This document shows positions 19,570 through 28,172 of a DNA stretch of 64,000 nucleotides, one piece after another (the stretch's first letter is position 1; every line of letters starts with the position of its first letter). The stretch is from Kribbella voronezhensis (lineage in GTDB: Bacteria > Actinomycetota > Actinomycetes > Propionibacteriales > Kribbellaceae), in NCBI RefSeq assembly GCF_004365175.1, contig NZ_SOCE01000002.1, positions 1,178,001 to 1,242,000 of the forward strand. Reading direction: 5' to 3'. The position numbers and the translations under genes are program-made. Under the pieces are notes generated by a model. It was not told the DNA's origin. It made no database searches and saw nothing but the letters and a program-made list of their open reading frames with translations.

Positions 19570-20819
19570 GCGAGAGCGCGCCTTATCTGTCCGGGCTGGT
19601 ACTGACCGGGCGGCGAGTGGTTGTGGTCGGGGGTGGGGGAGTCGCGCAGCGGAGGTTGCCGCGGCTGCTCGAGACCGGTGCGCAGATCGAACTGATCTCG
19701 CCGGCGATCACCCCGACCATCGAGGGTCTCCTCACCAACCCCGACCTGCGCTGGGTCGAGCGCGGCTACGAGCCAGGCGATCTGGACGGCGCCTGGTACG
19801 TCGTGGTGGCGACCGACGACGCCGAGGTCAACGATCAGGTGTCGGCCGAGGCGGAGGAGCGCCGGATCTTCTGCGTCCGGTCGGACGACCGGTCCCGTGC
19901 GACGGCATGGACGCCGGCCTCGGGGCAGCACGATCACGTGACCATCGGCGTACTCGGCGGCGGCGATCACCGGCGGTCGGCCGCCGTACGGGACGCGATT
20001 CTGGAGGAGTTGCGCACTGGCGCGCTCGGAGCTCGTGACTCGCTGGACAAGAAGCCGGGGGTGTATCTGGTCGGGGGCGGTCCGGGGGATCCGGACCTGA
20101 TCACCGTGCGCGGACGGCGTCTGCTCGCCGAGGCGGACGTCGTGGTCGCGGACCGGCTGGCGCCGCAGCCGCTGCTGGAGGAGTTGCATCCGGAGGTCGA
20201 GCTGATCGACGCGGCCAAGCTTCCTCGCGGCCGATCGGCTCAGCAGGAGGAGATCAACCGGATCCTGGTCGACAGGGCCCAGCAGGGCAAGATCGTCGTA
20301 CGGCTCAAGGGTGGCGATCCTTATGTCTTCGGGCGCGGCTTCGAAGAGGCGATCGCGTGCGCCGAGGCGGGCGTGAGCTGGACTGTGGTGCCGGGGATCA
20401 CCAGCTCGATCTCGGTGCCGGCGGTGTCGGGCATCCCGGTGACGCATCGCGGGGTGACGCACGAGTTCACCGTGGTGTCGGGGCACATCCCACCGGGTCA
20501 TCCGGATTCGCTGATCAACTGGCAGGCGCTGGCCCAGTTGCAGGGCACGCTGGTTCTGCTGATGGCGGTGGAGAACCTGCCGAAGATCGCCGAAACGCTG
20601 ATCAAGCACGGCCGGTCAGCCGCCACGCCGGCAGCGGCGATTGCCGACGGCACCCTTCCCGGCCAGCGCATGGTCACCTCGGACCTCGCCGGGATCGCCG
20701 CCGCGATGGAGGCGGAAGGTATCGGCGCCCCCGCGATCGTTGTCATCGGCAACGTCGTGGAAGTGGCGAAGCTGGTCCGGGAAACCTCCGGAAACGTGGT
20801 GGAGCGCGGTCTCGGATGA
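19566..20819 (+). CDS. cysG: Fused precorrin-2 dehydrogenase / uroporphyrinogen-III C-methyltransferase
   Basis: The 417-residue bifunctional protein has an N-terminal NAD-binding domain (VVVVGGGGVAQRRLPRLLE) that oxidises precorrin-2. The C-terminal SUMT domain (PGVYLVGGGPGDPDLIT ~residue 160; RLKGGDPYVFGRG; VVPGITSSISVPA) methylates uroporphyrinogen III at C2 and C7. It feeds cobalamin or siroheme synthesis. It is translationally coupled to cobT upstream (GTGA) and to a trmH-type gene downstream (ATGA). The ferrochelatase residues cannot be judged from sequence alone, so cobA is an equally fair name. Confidence 0.9.
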   Translation: MSESAPYLSGLVLTGRRVVVVGGGGVAQRRLPRLLETGAQIELISPAITPTIEGLLTNPDLRWVERGYEPGDLDGAWYVVVATDDAEVNDQVSAEAEERRIFCVRSDDRSRATAWTPASGQHDHVTIGVLGGGDHRRSAAVRDAILEELRTGALGARDSLDKKPGVYLVGGGPGDPDLITVRGRRLLAEADVVVADRLAPQPLLEELHPEVELIDAAKLPRGRSAQQEEINRILVDRAQQGKIVVRLKGGDPYVFGRGFEEAIACAEAGVSWTVVPGITSSISVPAVSGIPVTHRGVTHEFTVVSGHIPPGHPDSLINWQALAQLQGTLVLLMAVENLPKIAETLIKHGRSAATPAAAIADGTLPGQRMVTSDLAGIAAAMEAEGIGAPAIVVIGNVVEVAKLVRETSGNVVERGLG

Positions 20820-21640
20820 CGCTCGTTCCGGTGGAGGACGCGGCTGACGAGCGGCTCGCGGACTACGTCCAGCTGCGGGAGGTGAACCTGCGCCGCCTGC
20901 TCGAGGAGGAGCACGGGCTGTTCATCGCCGAGGGCGACAAGGTGATCCGGCGCGCGGCCGAAGCCGGGTACGAGCCGCGGTCGTTCCTGCTCGCGCCGCG
21001 CTGGCTGGAGTCGCTGTCCGACGTACTGGAGAAGTGGCCCGCCACACCCTTGTACCTCGTATCCGAGGAGCTGGCCGAGCAGGTCACCGGATTCCACGTG
21101 CACCGGGGCGCGCTGGCGTCGTACCGGCGTCGTGCGCCGGAGTCGTTGGAGACCTTGCTCGACGGGTTGCCGGCCGTTTCGCGGGTGGCGATTCTGGACG
21201 ACATCGTCGATCACACCAACGTGGGCGCGGGTTTTCGAGCCGCCGCGGCGATGGGTGTCGACGCGGTCCTGGTGACGCCGACATGCGCCGACCCGCTGTA
21301 CCGGCGCTCGGTGAAGGTGTCGATGGGGACCGTGTTCCAGGTGCCGTGGACGCGGTTGTCGTCGTGGCCGGGGGAGCTGCAAGCCTTGCAGGACAGGGGT
21401 TTCGTGGCCGCCGCCTTCGCGTTGACCGATGACTCGATCAGCCTCGACGAGCTCGCGGGCGCACAGCACGAGCGACTGGCACTGATCTTCGGGACGGAAG
21501 GGCACGGCCTGAAGCAGCACGTACTCGATCGGGCCGACGTGACGGTCCGCATCCCGATGGCAGGCGGCGTCGACTCCCTCAACGTCGCCTCCTCCGCGGC
21601 CGTAGCCTTCTACGCCACCCGCCCTGCCGCACCGAAGTAG
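20816..21640 (+). CDS. TrmH/SpoU family RNA 2'-O-ribose methyltransferase
   Basis: The 274-residue protein has an N-terminal substrate-binding region and a C-terminal SPOUT domain with the three SpoU motifs: ILDDIVDHTNVGAGFRAAAA (~residue 126), LALIFGTEGHGL (~residue 222) and IPMAGGVDSLNVASSAAVAF (~residue 246). It methylates a ribose 2'-OH in rRNA or tRNA with SAM. It is coupled by ATGA to cysG, although the function is unrelated; the link may be co-expression only. Confidence 0.9.
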   Translation: MTLVPVEDAADERLADYVQLREVNLRRLLEEEHGLFIAEGDKVIRRAAEAGYEPRSFLLAPRWLESLSDVLEKWPATPLYLVSEELAEQVTGFHVHRGALASYRRRAPESLETLLDGLPAVSRVAILDDIVDHTNVGAGFRAAAAMGVDAVLVTPTCADPLYRRSVKVSMGTVFQVPWTRLSSWPGELQALQDRGFVAAAFALTDDSISLDELAGAQHERLALIFGTEGHGLKQHVLDRADVTVRIPMAGGVDSLNVASSAAVAFYATRPAAPK

Positions 21641-21699
21641 CTGCCCTCGGCTCCGTGGTCATGGTGAGAACATGGGTTTCAAGACGGGGGGAGACAAAC

Positions 21700-22233
21700 A
21701 TGCGTACGACGGATCGCCTCCTGCTGAGGCCCTATCGCGATGAGGACCGGCCGGCGTTCGCCGCGATGAACGCTGATCCAGAAGTGATGAAGTACCTCGG
21801 CGGCGAACCACTGACGCGTGAGCAGTCGGACGAGATCACGGCAGGCGCCAATCAGCGGTATGTTGCCGAGAGCATCGGATTCCTCGCCGTCGAGCGCCGC
21901 TCCGACGGCGCCTTTCTGGGCGCCTGCGGGCTGATGCGACCCGACGAATGGTTCCCGGGTGAGATCGAGGTCGGCTGGCGCCTGGCGCGCGAGTACTGGG
22001 GGCACGGCTACGCCACCGAAGCCGCCATCTCCTGGCTCGACCACGCGTTCCGGGAACGCTCCGACCCCCGGGTGATCGCCGTCGCCGACACCCCGAACCT
22101 CAACAGCATCGCAGTGATGAAACGCCTGGGTATGACCTTCGACCACGAAACCGAACTGGTCGAAGACGGCGTCCCGTTCGACGCCACCATCTACTCCATC
22201 ACCCGCGAGGCCTGGCTCTCCCGAGAGCGCTAG
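21700..22233 (+). CDS. GNAT family N-acetyltransferase (RimJ/RimL type)
   Basis: The 177-residue protein begins RTTDRLLLRPYRDEDRPAF and has the GNAT acetyl-CoA motif in REYWGHGYATEAAISWLDHA (~residue 106), then VADTPNLNSIAVMKRLGM, as in RimJ/RimL-type acetyltransferases. GGGGGGAG precedes ATG 21700. The amino acceptor is unknown; ribosomal protein, antibiotic or small amine are all possible. Confidence 0.88.
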   Translation: MRTTDRLLLRPYRDEDRPAFAAMNADPEVMKYLGGEPLTREQSDEITAGANQRYVAESIGFLAVERRSDGAFLGACGLMRPDEWFPGEIEVGWRLAREYWGHGYATEAAISWLDHAFRERSDPRVIAVADTPNLNSIAVMKRLGMTFDHETELVEDGVPFDATIYSITREAWLSRER

Positions 22234-22244
22234 TCGACCGCTGG

Positions 22245-22330
22245 TCAGGCGAACCTGTCGAGCTCCGCGATGTCGGCGTCGGTGAGCTCGGTCGAACTGC
22301 TCGCCCGCGACCGCATCGTCGTACAGACCG
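22245..22330 (-). pseudogene. Possible 3' relic of an oxidoreductase gene
   Basis: Read on the minus strand, the bases before the TGA at 22245-22247 encode ELTDADIAELDRFA. That pattern is common at the C-terminus of aldo/keto reductases and similar proteins. The frame gives no plausible start or fold upstream, so it would be a decayed remnant. The match is short and could be chance. Confidence 0.2.
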
Positions 22331-22365
22331 ACGGGCCACCGGCTCAACTGCCCTCCGATTGCGTC

Positions 22366-22411
22366 TTGACCGGGTGGTGGGAATGCGCAATCCTTCGGGA
22401 AAGCGCATTCC
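22366..22411 (+). promoter_or_regulatory. Promoter with two LacI-type boxes
   Basis: TTGACC (22366-22371) could serve as a -35. Two near-palindromic 14-bp boxes with central CG follow: GGAATGCGCAATCC (22380-22393) and GGAAAGCGCATTCC (22398-22411), 18 bp apart centre to centre, each with one mismatched pair. They also form a larger inverted repeat, GGAATGCGC-N14-GCGCATTCC. They precede the aldehyde dehydrogenase start at 22437. The LacI regulator at 27079-28128 is the obvious candidate to bind. Confidence 0.6.
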
Positions 22412-22436
22412 TGGTCAGTGAGGTGGAGGTCGGTCG

Positions 22437-23867
22437 ATGGCGGGTTCGGCGGGTGGGTGGTGGGAGTACGAGGCGCAGGTCTGGATCGATGGGTGGTGTG
22501 AACCGCCGGCGTCGGAGTGGGCGCCGGTGCTGGACAAGGCGGCGGGGAAGGCGTTCGCGCGGTACGGGAGTGCGTCGGCCGAGCAGGTCGACCGGGCGGT
22601 GCGATCGGCGCGGCGGGCGCAGGCAGAATGGGCCGAGGTCGACGCGAACACGAGAAGCGAGATTCTCCGGGCGTTCGCGCGGGAGTTGGAGAACCGGCAC
22701 GACGAGTTGATCACGCTGATCGTCCGCGAGACCGGGGGTACGACCGCAAAGGCCGAGGAAGAGCTCGGCCAGTCGATCAACCAGTTGCTCAACTCCGCGA
22801 CCCAGCTGACCGAGAACGCCGGCGCGATCCTGCCGCCGTACAAGAGCGGCAAGATCTCGCTCTCCCGGACGGTGCCGCTCGGCGTGATCGGGCTGATCGT
22901 GCCGTGGAACTATCCGATGAGCCTGGCGATGCGAGCCCTGGCGCCCGGGCTCGCCTACGGCAACGCGGTGGTGCTGAAGCCGGCCGAGCTCACCCCGATC
23001 GCCGGCGGTCAGGTGCTGGCCGAGGCGGCGAAGGCAGCCGGCGTACCGGCGGGGGTCTTCAACGTCGTCCCCGGAGACGGCCCGGAAACGGGGAGAAGGC
23101 TCTCTGAGCATCCCGACCTGGATCTCATTCACTTCACCGGCTCGTTCGAGGTCGGCCAGCAGATCGCGGCGTTCGCCGGGAAGAACTTCCGGGCCGCGGC
23201 GACGGAGCTCGGCGGCGACAACGCGTTCGTCGTGCTGGATGACGCGGATCTCGACCAGGCCGTCAGCTGTGCGCTCTGGTCATCGCTTTGGTACCAGGGC
23301 CAGACCTGCATCACCTCCGGGCGGCACATCGTGATGCGGCAGATGGCCGACGAGTTCACTGCGGCGGTCGTCGAGCGGGTCTCGAAGCTCCGGGTCGGCG
23401 ATCCGCTGCGCGATGATGTGGATCTGGGCCCGATCATCAGCGAGACCCAGCTCCAGCGGTTCGACGAGGGGCTCGTGAAGCCGTCGATCGAGGCCGGTGC
23501 GAAGCTCGCGACAGGTGGCACGTACGACGGATTGTTCTACCAGCCGGCGGTGCTGACCGGCGTGACCCCGCAGATGCCGGTGTTCACCGAGGAGATCTTC
23601 GGGCCGGTGATGCCGATCACCGTCGTCGACAGCGAGGCGGAAGCACTCGAGTTGGTGAACCGCCATCGCACGTTGATGAACTCGGTCTTCACCGGCGACC
23701 CGATGCGTGGTCTGGCCTTCGCCCAAAAGGTGAAGAGCAACGAGGTCCATGTGAACGACGGCTACGCCCGGCACGGCGGCGAGGGCCAGTTGGCCGGCTA
23801 CACCCACCGGCAATGGATCGGTATCCAGACCACTCCCACCACCTACCCGTCCTGGGCGTCGAAATGA
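22437..23867 (+). CDS. NAD(P)-dependent aldehyde dehydrogenase
   Basis: The 476-residue enzyme shows all ALDH landmarks: VPWNYPMSLAMRALAPGLA, the cofactor-loop FTGSFEVGQQIA, catalytic Glu in ATELGGDNAF, catalytic Cys in WYQGQTCITSGRH (~residue 285) and EEIFGPVMPI. Overall it resembles the benzaldehyde/vanillin dehydrogenase group. ATG 22437 has a GGAGG ribosome site. It is the first gene ahead of a sugar ABC importer, with only a 71-bp gap. A sugar-derived aldehyde such as lactaldehyde or glycolaldehyde is therefore a reasonable substrate guess. Confidence 0.9.
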   Translation: MAGSAGGWWEYEAQVWIDGWCEPPASEWAPVLDKAAGKAFARYGSASAEQVDRAVRSARRAQAEWAEVDANTRSEILRAFARELENRHDELITLIVRETGGTTAKAEEELGQSINQLLNSATQLTENAGAILPPYKSGKISLSRTVPLGVIGLIVPWNYPMSLAMRALAPGLAYGNAVVLKPAELTPIAGGQVLAEAAKAAGVPAGVFNVVPGDGPETGRRLSEHPDLDLIHFTGSFEVGQQIAAFAGKNFRAAATELGGDNAFVVLDDADLDQAVSCALWSSLWYQGQTCITSGRHIVMRQMADEFTAAVVERVSKLRVGDPLRDDVDLGPIISETQLQRFDEGLVKPSIEAGAKLATGGTYDGLFYQPAVLTGVTPQMPVFTEEIFGPVMPITVVDSEAEALELVNRHRTLMNSVFTGDPMRGLAFAQKVKSNEVHVNDGYARHGGEGQLAGYTHRQWIGIQTTPTTYPSWASK

Positions 23868-23912
23868 CAAGAACAAAAGCGAAAAGCAAAGACAAAAACA
23901 CAAACTTCGGTA
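23868..23912 (+). other. A-rich leader ahead of ABC operon 2
   Basis: The stretch after the aldehyde dehydrogenase stop is strongly purine/A-rich (runs such as aaaagcgaaaagcaaagac), strikingly different from the ~68% GC around it. It ends before the GAGGAG ribosome site of the binding-protein gene. It may keep the leader unstructured or mark an RNase cleavage region. Confidence 0.5.
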
Positions 23913-23938
23913 CGGGGTGTTGGCGAGGAGTCCGGAAG

Positions 23939-25258
23939 ATGAAGACACCCAAGAGCGTCGCCGCGGTCGGCGTACTGGTCGCGGTGACACTCGCCGTGGC
24001 GGGTTGCTCCGGCACCGACGACAAGCCCGCCGCCAGTACGTCGAGTAGCGCCGCCGAGAAGGTGACGCTGACCTACGTCAACTGGGACGGCGGCATGGAC
24101 AAGGTCGTCGACGAGTGGAACAAGCTGAACCCGAACATCCAGGTGAAGCTGAGCAAACCGTCCGGCACCGGGTACACGCTCTACAACAAGCTCATCACCA
24201 ACAACAAGGCCGGCACCAACCCGGACGTCACCGAGGTCGAGTACCAGGCGCTGCCGGCGCTGATCGCGAACCAGGTGGTCGTTCCGATCGACGGCTACGT
24301 GCAGGATCTGGCCTCGAAGTACGACAAGAACGCGCTCTCTCAAGTCAAGTTCGAGGGCAAGACGTACGGCGTACCGCAGAACGTCTGCCCGATGGTGTTC
24401 TTCTACCGCAAGGACGTCTTCGACAAGCTGGGGGTGAAGCCGCCGAAGACCTGGGACGAGTACGCCGCGGCGGCGGCCGCGATCCACAAGGCGGACCCGA
24501 AGAAGTTCATCGGGAACTTCACGGCCGCCGACCCCGGCTGGTTCGCCGGGCTCGCCCAGCAGGCCGGGGCCAACTGGTGGAAGGCCGACGGCGACACCTG
24601 GACCGTGAACATCAACGATGCCGCCAGCAAGAAGGTCGCCGATTACTGGGACGGCCTGATCAACAAGGGTCTGGTGAGCCCGCAACCGAACTGGTCGGCC
24701 CAGTGGAACACCGATATGAACAACGGCACCATCGTCGGCTGGGTCGGCGCGCAGTGGGGGCCGAACCAGTTGCCGTCGATCGCGAAGGACACGGCCGGCA
24801 AGTGGGCCGCCATACCGCTGCCGGCCTGGACCGCCGGTGACACCACGGTCGGCATCTGGGGTGGCGAGACCGAGGCGGTCACGGCCAACTCCAAGCACCC
24901 CGCCGAGGCGGCCAAGTTCGTCGAGTGGATGAACTCGTCGGAGGCCGGGATGAGTTCGCTGATCAGCAACGTGCAGGTGTTCCCGGCCTCCAGCCAGGGG
25001 CAGCAACTGCCGGTGCTGAAGACGCCACCGCCGTTCATGTCGACGCAGCCCGACTACAACACGCTGATGGCGACGGTCTCGAAGGGTGTCCGGACCTTCG
25101 ACATCTGGGGTCCGAACGCCAACGTCACCTTCGACTCGTACTCGAACGCGTTCGGAGCGGCGCTCCAGAAGAAGACAGCGCTCTCTGGCGCTCTCGACAC
25201 CATGCAGGAGGCCACCGTCAGCGACATGAAGAAGCTGGGCTTCCAGGTGGCCGGCTGA
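23939..25258 (+). CDS. Sugar ABC transporter substrate-binding lipoprotein
   Basis: The 439-residue precursor starts MKTPKSVAAVGVLVAVTLAV with the lipobox VAGC (Cys ~residue 22), so it is a Sec lipoprotein. The mature part is a family 1 solute-binding protein (VTLTYVNWDGGMDKVVDEW; VPQNVCPMVFFYRKDVFDKL). Its Trp-rich segments (WDGLINKGLVSPQPNWSAQW) suit stacking on sugar rings. GAGGAG lies about 10 bases before ATG 23939. The following permease starts one base after its stop. Confidence 0.9.
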   Translation: MKTPKSVAAVGVLVAVTLAVAGCSGTDDKPAASTSSSAAEKVTLTYVNWDGGMDKVVDEWNKLNPNIQVKLSKPSGTGYTLYNKLITNNKAGTNPDVTEVEYQALPALIANQVVVPIDGYVQDLASKYDKNALSQVKFEGKTYGVPQNVCPMVFFYRKDVFDKLGVKPPKTWDEYAAAAAAIHKADPKKFIGNFTAADPGWFAGLAQQAGANWWKADGDTWTVNINDAASKKVADYWDGLINKGLVSPQPNWSAQWNTDMNNGTIVGWVGAQWGPNQLPSIAKDTAGKWAAIPLPAWTAGDTTVGIWGGETEAVTANSKHPAEAAKFVEWMNSSEAGMSSLISNVQVFPASSQGQQLPVLKTPPPFMSTQPDYNTLMATVSKGVRTFDIWGPNANVTFDSYSNAFGAALQKKTALSGALDTMQEATVSDMKKLGFQVAG

Positions 25259-25259
25259 G

Positions 25260-26195
25260 ATGAGCCAGTCGCGTGCTCTCGGCCGGAGCACAGCTGCCAC
25301 CTCCGCGACGAAAGTCCGCGGGCGTGGCGGTCTGCTCCCGGTCCTCCTGGTCGCCCCGGCCGTGGTTCTGCTGGCCCTGTTCACGATCGCCCCGGCGGTC
25401 TACGCGATCTTCCTCAGCTTCCGCCGGATGAAGGTCGGCCGCGGCCTGCTCGGCGGCGGCAAGCCGACCGGGGTGTTCGCGGGTTTCACCAACTATGCGG
25501 CGACTCTGACCGACAGCGAGTTCTGGGCGAGCCTGGCCAGGATGCTGTTGATCGCGGCCTTCGGCGTGCCGATGACGGTGATCCTGGCGGTGGTGTTCGC
25601 GCTCTGCCTGGATGCGAAACGCGCCCGTCTGGTCGGGTTCGCCAGGTTGGCGATCTTCCTGCCGTACGCCGTACCGGGTGTCGTCGCCTCGCTGTTGTGG
25701 GGGTTCATGTATCTGCCGGCCACGAGCCCGATCGGCGGCGACGTCGTCGACTACTTCGGCAACCGGGGAATCTTCTTCTCGGTCGCGAACGTGGTGGTGT
25801 GGGGAGTCGTCGGCTTCAACATGGTGATCCTCTACACCGCGGTCCGGAGTCTGCCGAAGGAGCTGTTCGAGGCGGCCGAACTCGACGGCGCCTCGGAGTT
25901 GCAGATAGCGCTCCGCGTGAAGCTGCCGATGATCACGCCGGCGGTGGCGATGGTGGCGTTGTTCTCCGTGATCGGCGCGCTGCAGCTGTTCAACGAGCCG
26001 ACCACGCTGAAGCCGCTGGCGAACGCGATCTCGTCCACCTGGGTCCCGTTGATGCGGGTCTATACCGATGCCTTCGTCAACAATTCGATCTACGAAGGCG
26101 CCGCGACGTCGTTCATCCTGATCACCATGACGGTCGCCGCGACGGTGCTGGTCAACGTCGCCAGCCGCCGAATCACCCGGAGGCAGAGCAGATGA
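25260..26195 (+). CDS. Sugar ABC transporter permease, MalF type
   Basis: The 311-residue membrane protein has six segments beginning near residue 25 (LLPVLLVAPAVVLLALFTIA) and the EAA loop LFEAAELDGASELQIALRVK (~residue 200). The start lies one base after the binding-protein stop, and its stop overlaps the next permease. It should pair with the MalG-type subunit downstream. Confidence 0.9.
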   Translation: MSQSRALGRSTAATSATKVRGRGGLLPVLLVAPAVVLLALFTIAPAVYAIFLSFRRMKVGRGLLGGGKPTGVFAGFTNYAATLTDSEFWASLARMLLIAAFGVPMTVILAVVFALCLDAKRARLVGFARLAIFLPYAVPGVVASLLWGFMYLPATSPIGGDVVDYFGNRGIFFSVANVVVWGVVGFNMVILYTAVRSLPKELFEAAELDGASELQIALRVKLPMITPAVAMVALFSVIGALQLFNEPTTLKPLANAISSTWVPLMRVYTDAFVNNSIYEGAATSFILITMTVAATVLVNVASRRITRRQSR

Positions 26196-27082
26196 CCACG
26201 ATGGAGCTGACCCGGTCGGTCGCAGTACAGGACGTTCGGTCACGTCGGCAGCGGATCAATTGGGCGCCCACGATCATCTTGCTGATCGGCGCCTTGTACT
26301 GCGTACTTCCGGTGCTCTGGATCGTCATCGCGTCCACCAAGTCCAACGACGAACTCTTCTCCACGGCGCCGTTCGTCCCGGCGTTCACCGGCGGATTCTG
26401 GACGAACCTGCGGGCGCTGTTCACCTACAACCACGGCATCTTCGGCCGCTGGGTACTCAACTCGGTGATCTACGCGATCGGCGGCGGGTTGCTGTCGACT
26501 GCGATCGCCGGCGCCGCGGGGTACGCGTTGGGCAAGTACCGCTTCGTCGGCAGCACCGTGCTGTTCCGGACGATCGTCGCGGCCGTGTTGTTGCCGCAGA
26601 TCATGCTGGCGATCCCGCAGTTCCTCTTGCTGGCGAAGTTCGGGATGACCAACAACTACGCGTCGGTGTTGCTGCCGCAACTGGTCAGCCCGTTCGCGAT
26701 CTACCTGTGCAAGATCTACGCCGAGGCGTCGGTGCCGGACGAGATCATGGAGGCGGCCCGGATCGACGGCGGCAGTGAGTGGCGGATCTTCCGGTCGGTC
26801 GGCGCGCCGCTGATGCTGCCGGCGCTGGTGACCGTGTTCCTGCTGCAGTTCATCGGGATCTGGAACAACTTCCTGCTGCCGTTCGTGATGATCAACAACG
26901 ACCACCTGTACCCGCTGACGCTCGGGCTCTACGGCCTGATGATCATCACCGGCGGCCAGGCCGCGCAGTACTCGATCGTGATCGCGGGCGTGCTGGTGTC
27001 GATCGTTCCGCTGGCGATCCTTTTCCTGAGCCTGCAGCGCTACTGGAAGATCGACCTGATCAGTGGCGGGGTGAAGCTCTAG
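26192..27082 (+). CDS. Sugar ABC transporter permease, MalG type
   Basis: The 296-residue membrane protein has six segments (first near residue 26, WAPTIILLIGALYCVLPVLW) and the EAA loop IMEAARIDGGSEWRIFRSVG (~residue 185). ATG 26192 overlaps the previous TGA. Its TAG stop shares the palindromic CTAG at 27079-27082 with the stop of the convergent lacI gene. There is again no ATPase subunit in the operon, so a global ATPase must serve both importers. Confidence 0.9.
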   Translation: MTTMELTRSVAVQDVRSRRQRINWAPTIILLIGALYCVLPVLWIVIASTKSNDELFSTAPFVPAFTGGFWTNLRALFTYNHGIFGRWVLNSVIYAIGGGLLSTAIAGAAGYALGKYRFVGSTVLFRTIVAAVLLPQIMLAIPQFLLLAKFGMTNNYASVLLPQLVSPFAIYLCKIYAEASVPDEIMEAARIDGGSEWRIFRSVGAPLMLPALVTVFLLQFIGIWNNFLLPFVMINNDHLYPLTLGLYGLMIITGGQAAQYSIVIAGVLVSIVPLAILFLSLQRYWKIDLISGGVKL

Positions 27083-28128
27083 CCGATCGGCGGCGTGCTG
27101 GCCCGGAGTACGGGATAGGCCGGCACTGTCCTGCGGGTGAGGACGGTGTCGGTCGTGGTCGCGCGGTACACGGCCTCCTGCGCGACCGCGTTGAGCGCGA
27201 CGTGCACCGTGGTCAGCTTCGGTACGACGTCGCGCAAGGTGGTGATGTCGTCGAAGCCGGCCACGCCGATGTCCTCCGGGATCCGGAGACCGCGCTCTCT
27301 CAACCCCGCAAGGGCTCCCAGCGCCATGTCGTCCGTCACCGCGAACACGAGTTGCAGGTCGCGCAGCTCGTCGTCGCTCAGCCCGAGCACGAACTCACGC
27401 GCTCCCGCCCAGCTGAAACCCGGACGGTGGACTCGGGTCGCGGCATCGGCGACACCGGACTCGACCAGCCCTGTGACGAAGCCGTCGACTCGTTGCCCCA
27501 TCGACAGCAGGGGAGTCGCACTGCCGAGCACCAGGCAGCGCCGGTAGCCGAGCGCGGCCAGCTCCCGAGCGAGCTGCCGCGATCCCTCGTGATTGTCGAA
27601 GTCGACGGTCTCGAACGGAAGATCCGACCGGCTGATCAGTACGACGCGGCCGCCTGTCTCCTGGTAGCGGTTGAGTTCGTCGATCAACTGCTGCTCGGAC
27701 GGCGGGTCGACGTACCCGGTGCCGGCCAGGATGATCGCGCGGGGCTGCTGACCGCGGAGCTCCCGCACGAGGTCGAGCTCGCGATCGGCCTGTCGCTCGG
27801 TGACAGCGATCGACACGTGCAGCCCGAGCGCCTCGGCCTGCTTCATGATCTCGGCCGCCATCGCGGAGAAGTACGGATCGGAGATCAGGCTGATCACGAG
27901 TGCGATGGTTCTCGATGTACCGCGGGCCATCGCCTGGGCCGGCAGGTTCGGGGTGTAGCCGAGTTCCCGGGCGGCCTGGAGAACGCGCTCTCTGTAACTC
28001 TCGGCGACCTTCCGGGCGCTGCCGTTCAGTACCCGCGAAGCGGTCGGCTGGGAGACGCCGGCATGCCGGGCGACGTCGTCGAGCGTGACGGGCCGCCTGG
28101 GCGGAGATTCGCTCGGCGTACCGGTCAT
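27079..28128 (-). CDS. LacI family transcriptional regulator
   Basis: The 349-residue regulator has the LacI HTH plus hinge (VTLDDVARHAGVSQPTASRV; then ARELGYTPNLPAQAMA) and a periplasmic-binding-like effector domain (RTIALVISLISDPYFSAMAA; FAVTDDMALGALAGLRERGL; VAGFDD). It converges on the ABC importer operon and overlaps its stop by four bases. It is the likely repressor of the aldehyde dehydrogenase-importer operon, relieved by the imported sugar. The proposed boxes lie at 22380-22411, 5 kb away but directly at the operon promoter. Confidence 0.9.
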   Translation of the reverse strand: MTGTPSESPPRRPVTLDDVARHAGVSQPTASRVLNGSARKVAESYRERVLQAARELGYTPNLPAQAMARGTSRTIALVISLISDPYFSAMAAEIMKQAEALGLHVSIAVTERQADRELDLVRELRGQQPRAIILAGTGYVDPPSEQQLIDELNRYQETGGRVVLISRSDLPFETVDFDNHEGSRQLARELAALGYRRCLVLGSATPLLSMGQRVDGFVTGLVESGVADAATRVHRPGFSWAGAREFVLGLSDDELRDLQLVFAVTDDMALGALAGLRERGLRIPEDIGVAGFDDITTLRDVVPKLTTVHVALNAVAQEAVYRATTTDTVLTRRTVPAYPVLRASTPPIG

Positions 28129-28172
28129 TCCGGCAGCTTATCGGCCGAAATGCGCTGGACGGCCGTGATGAG

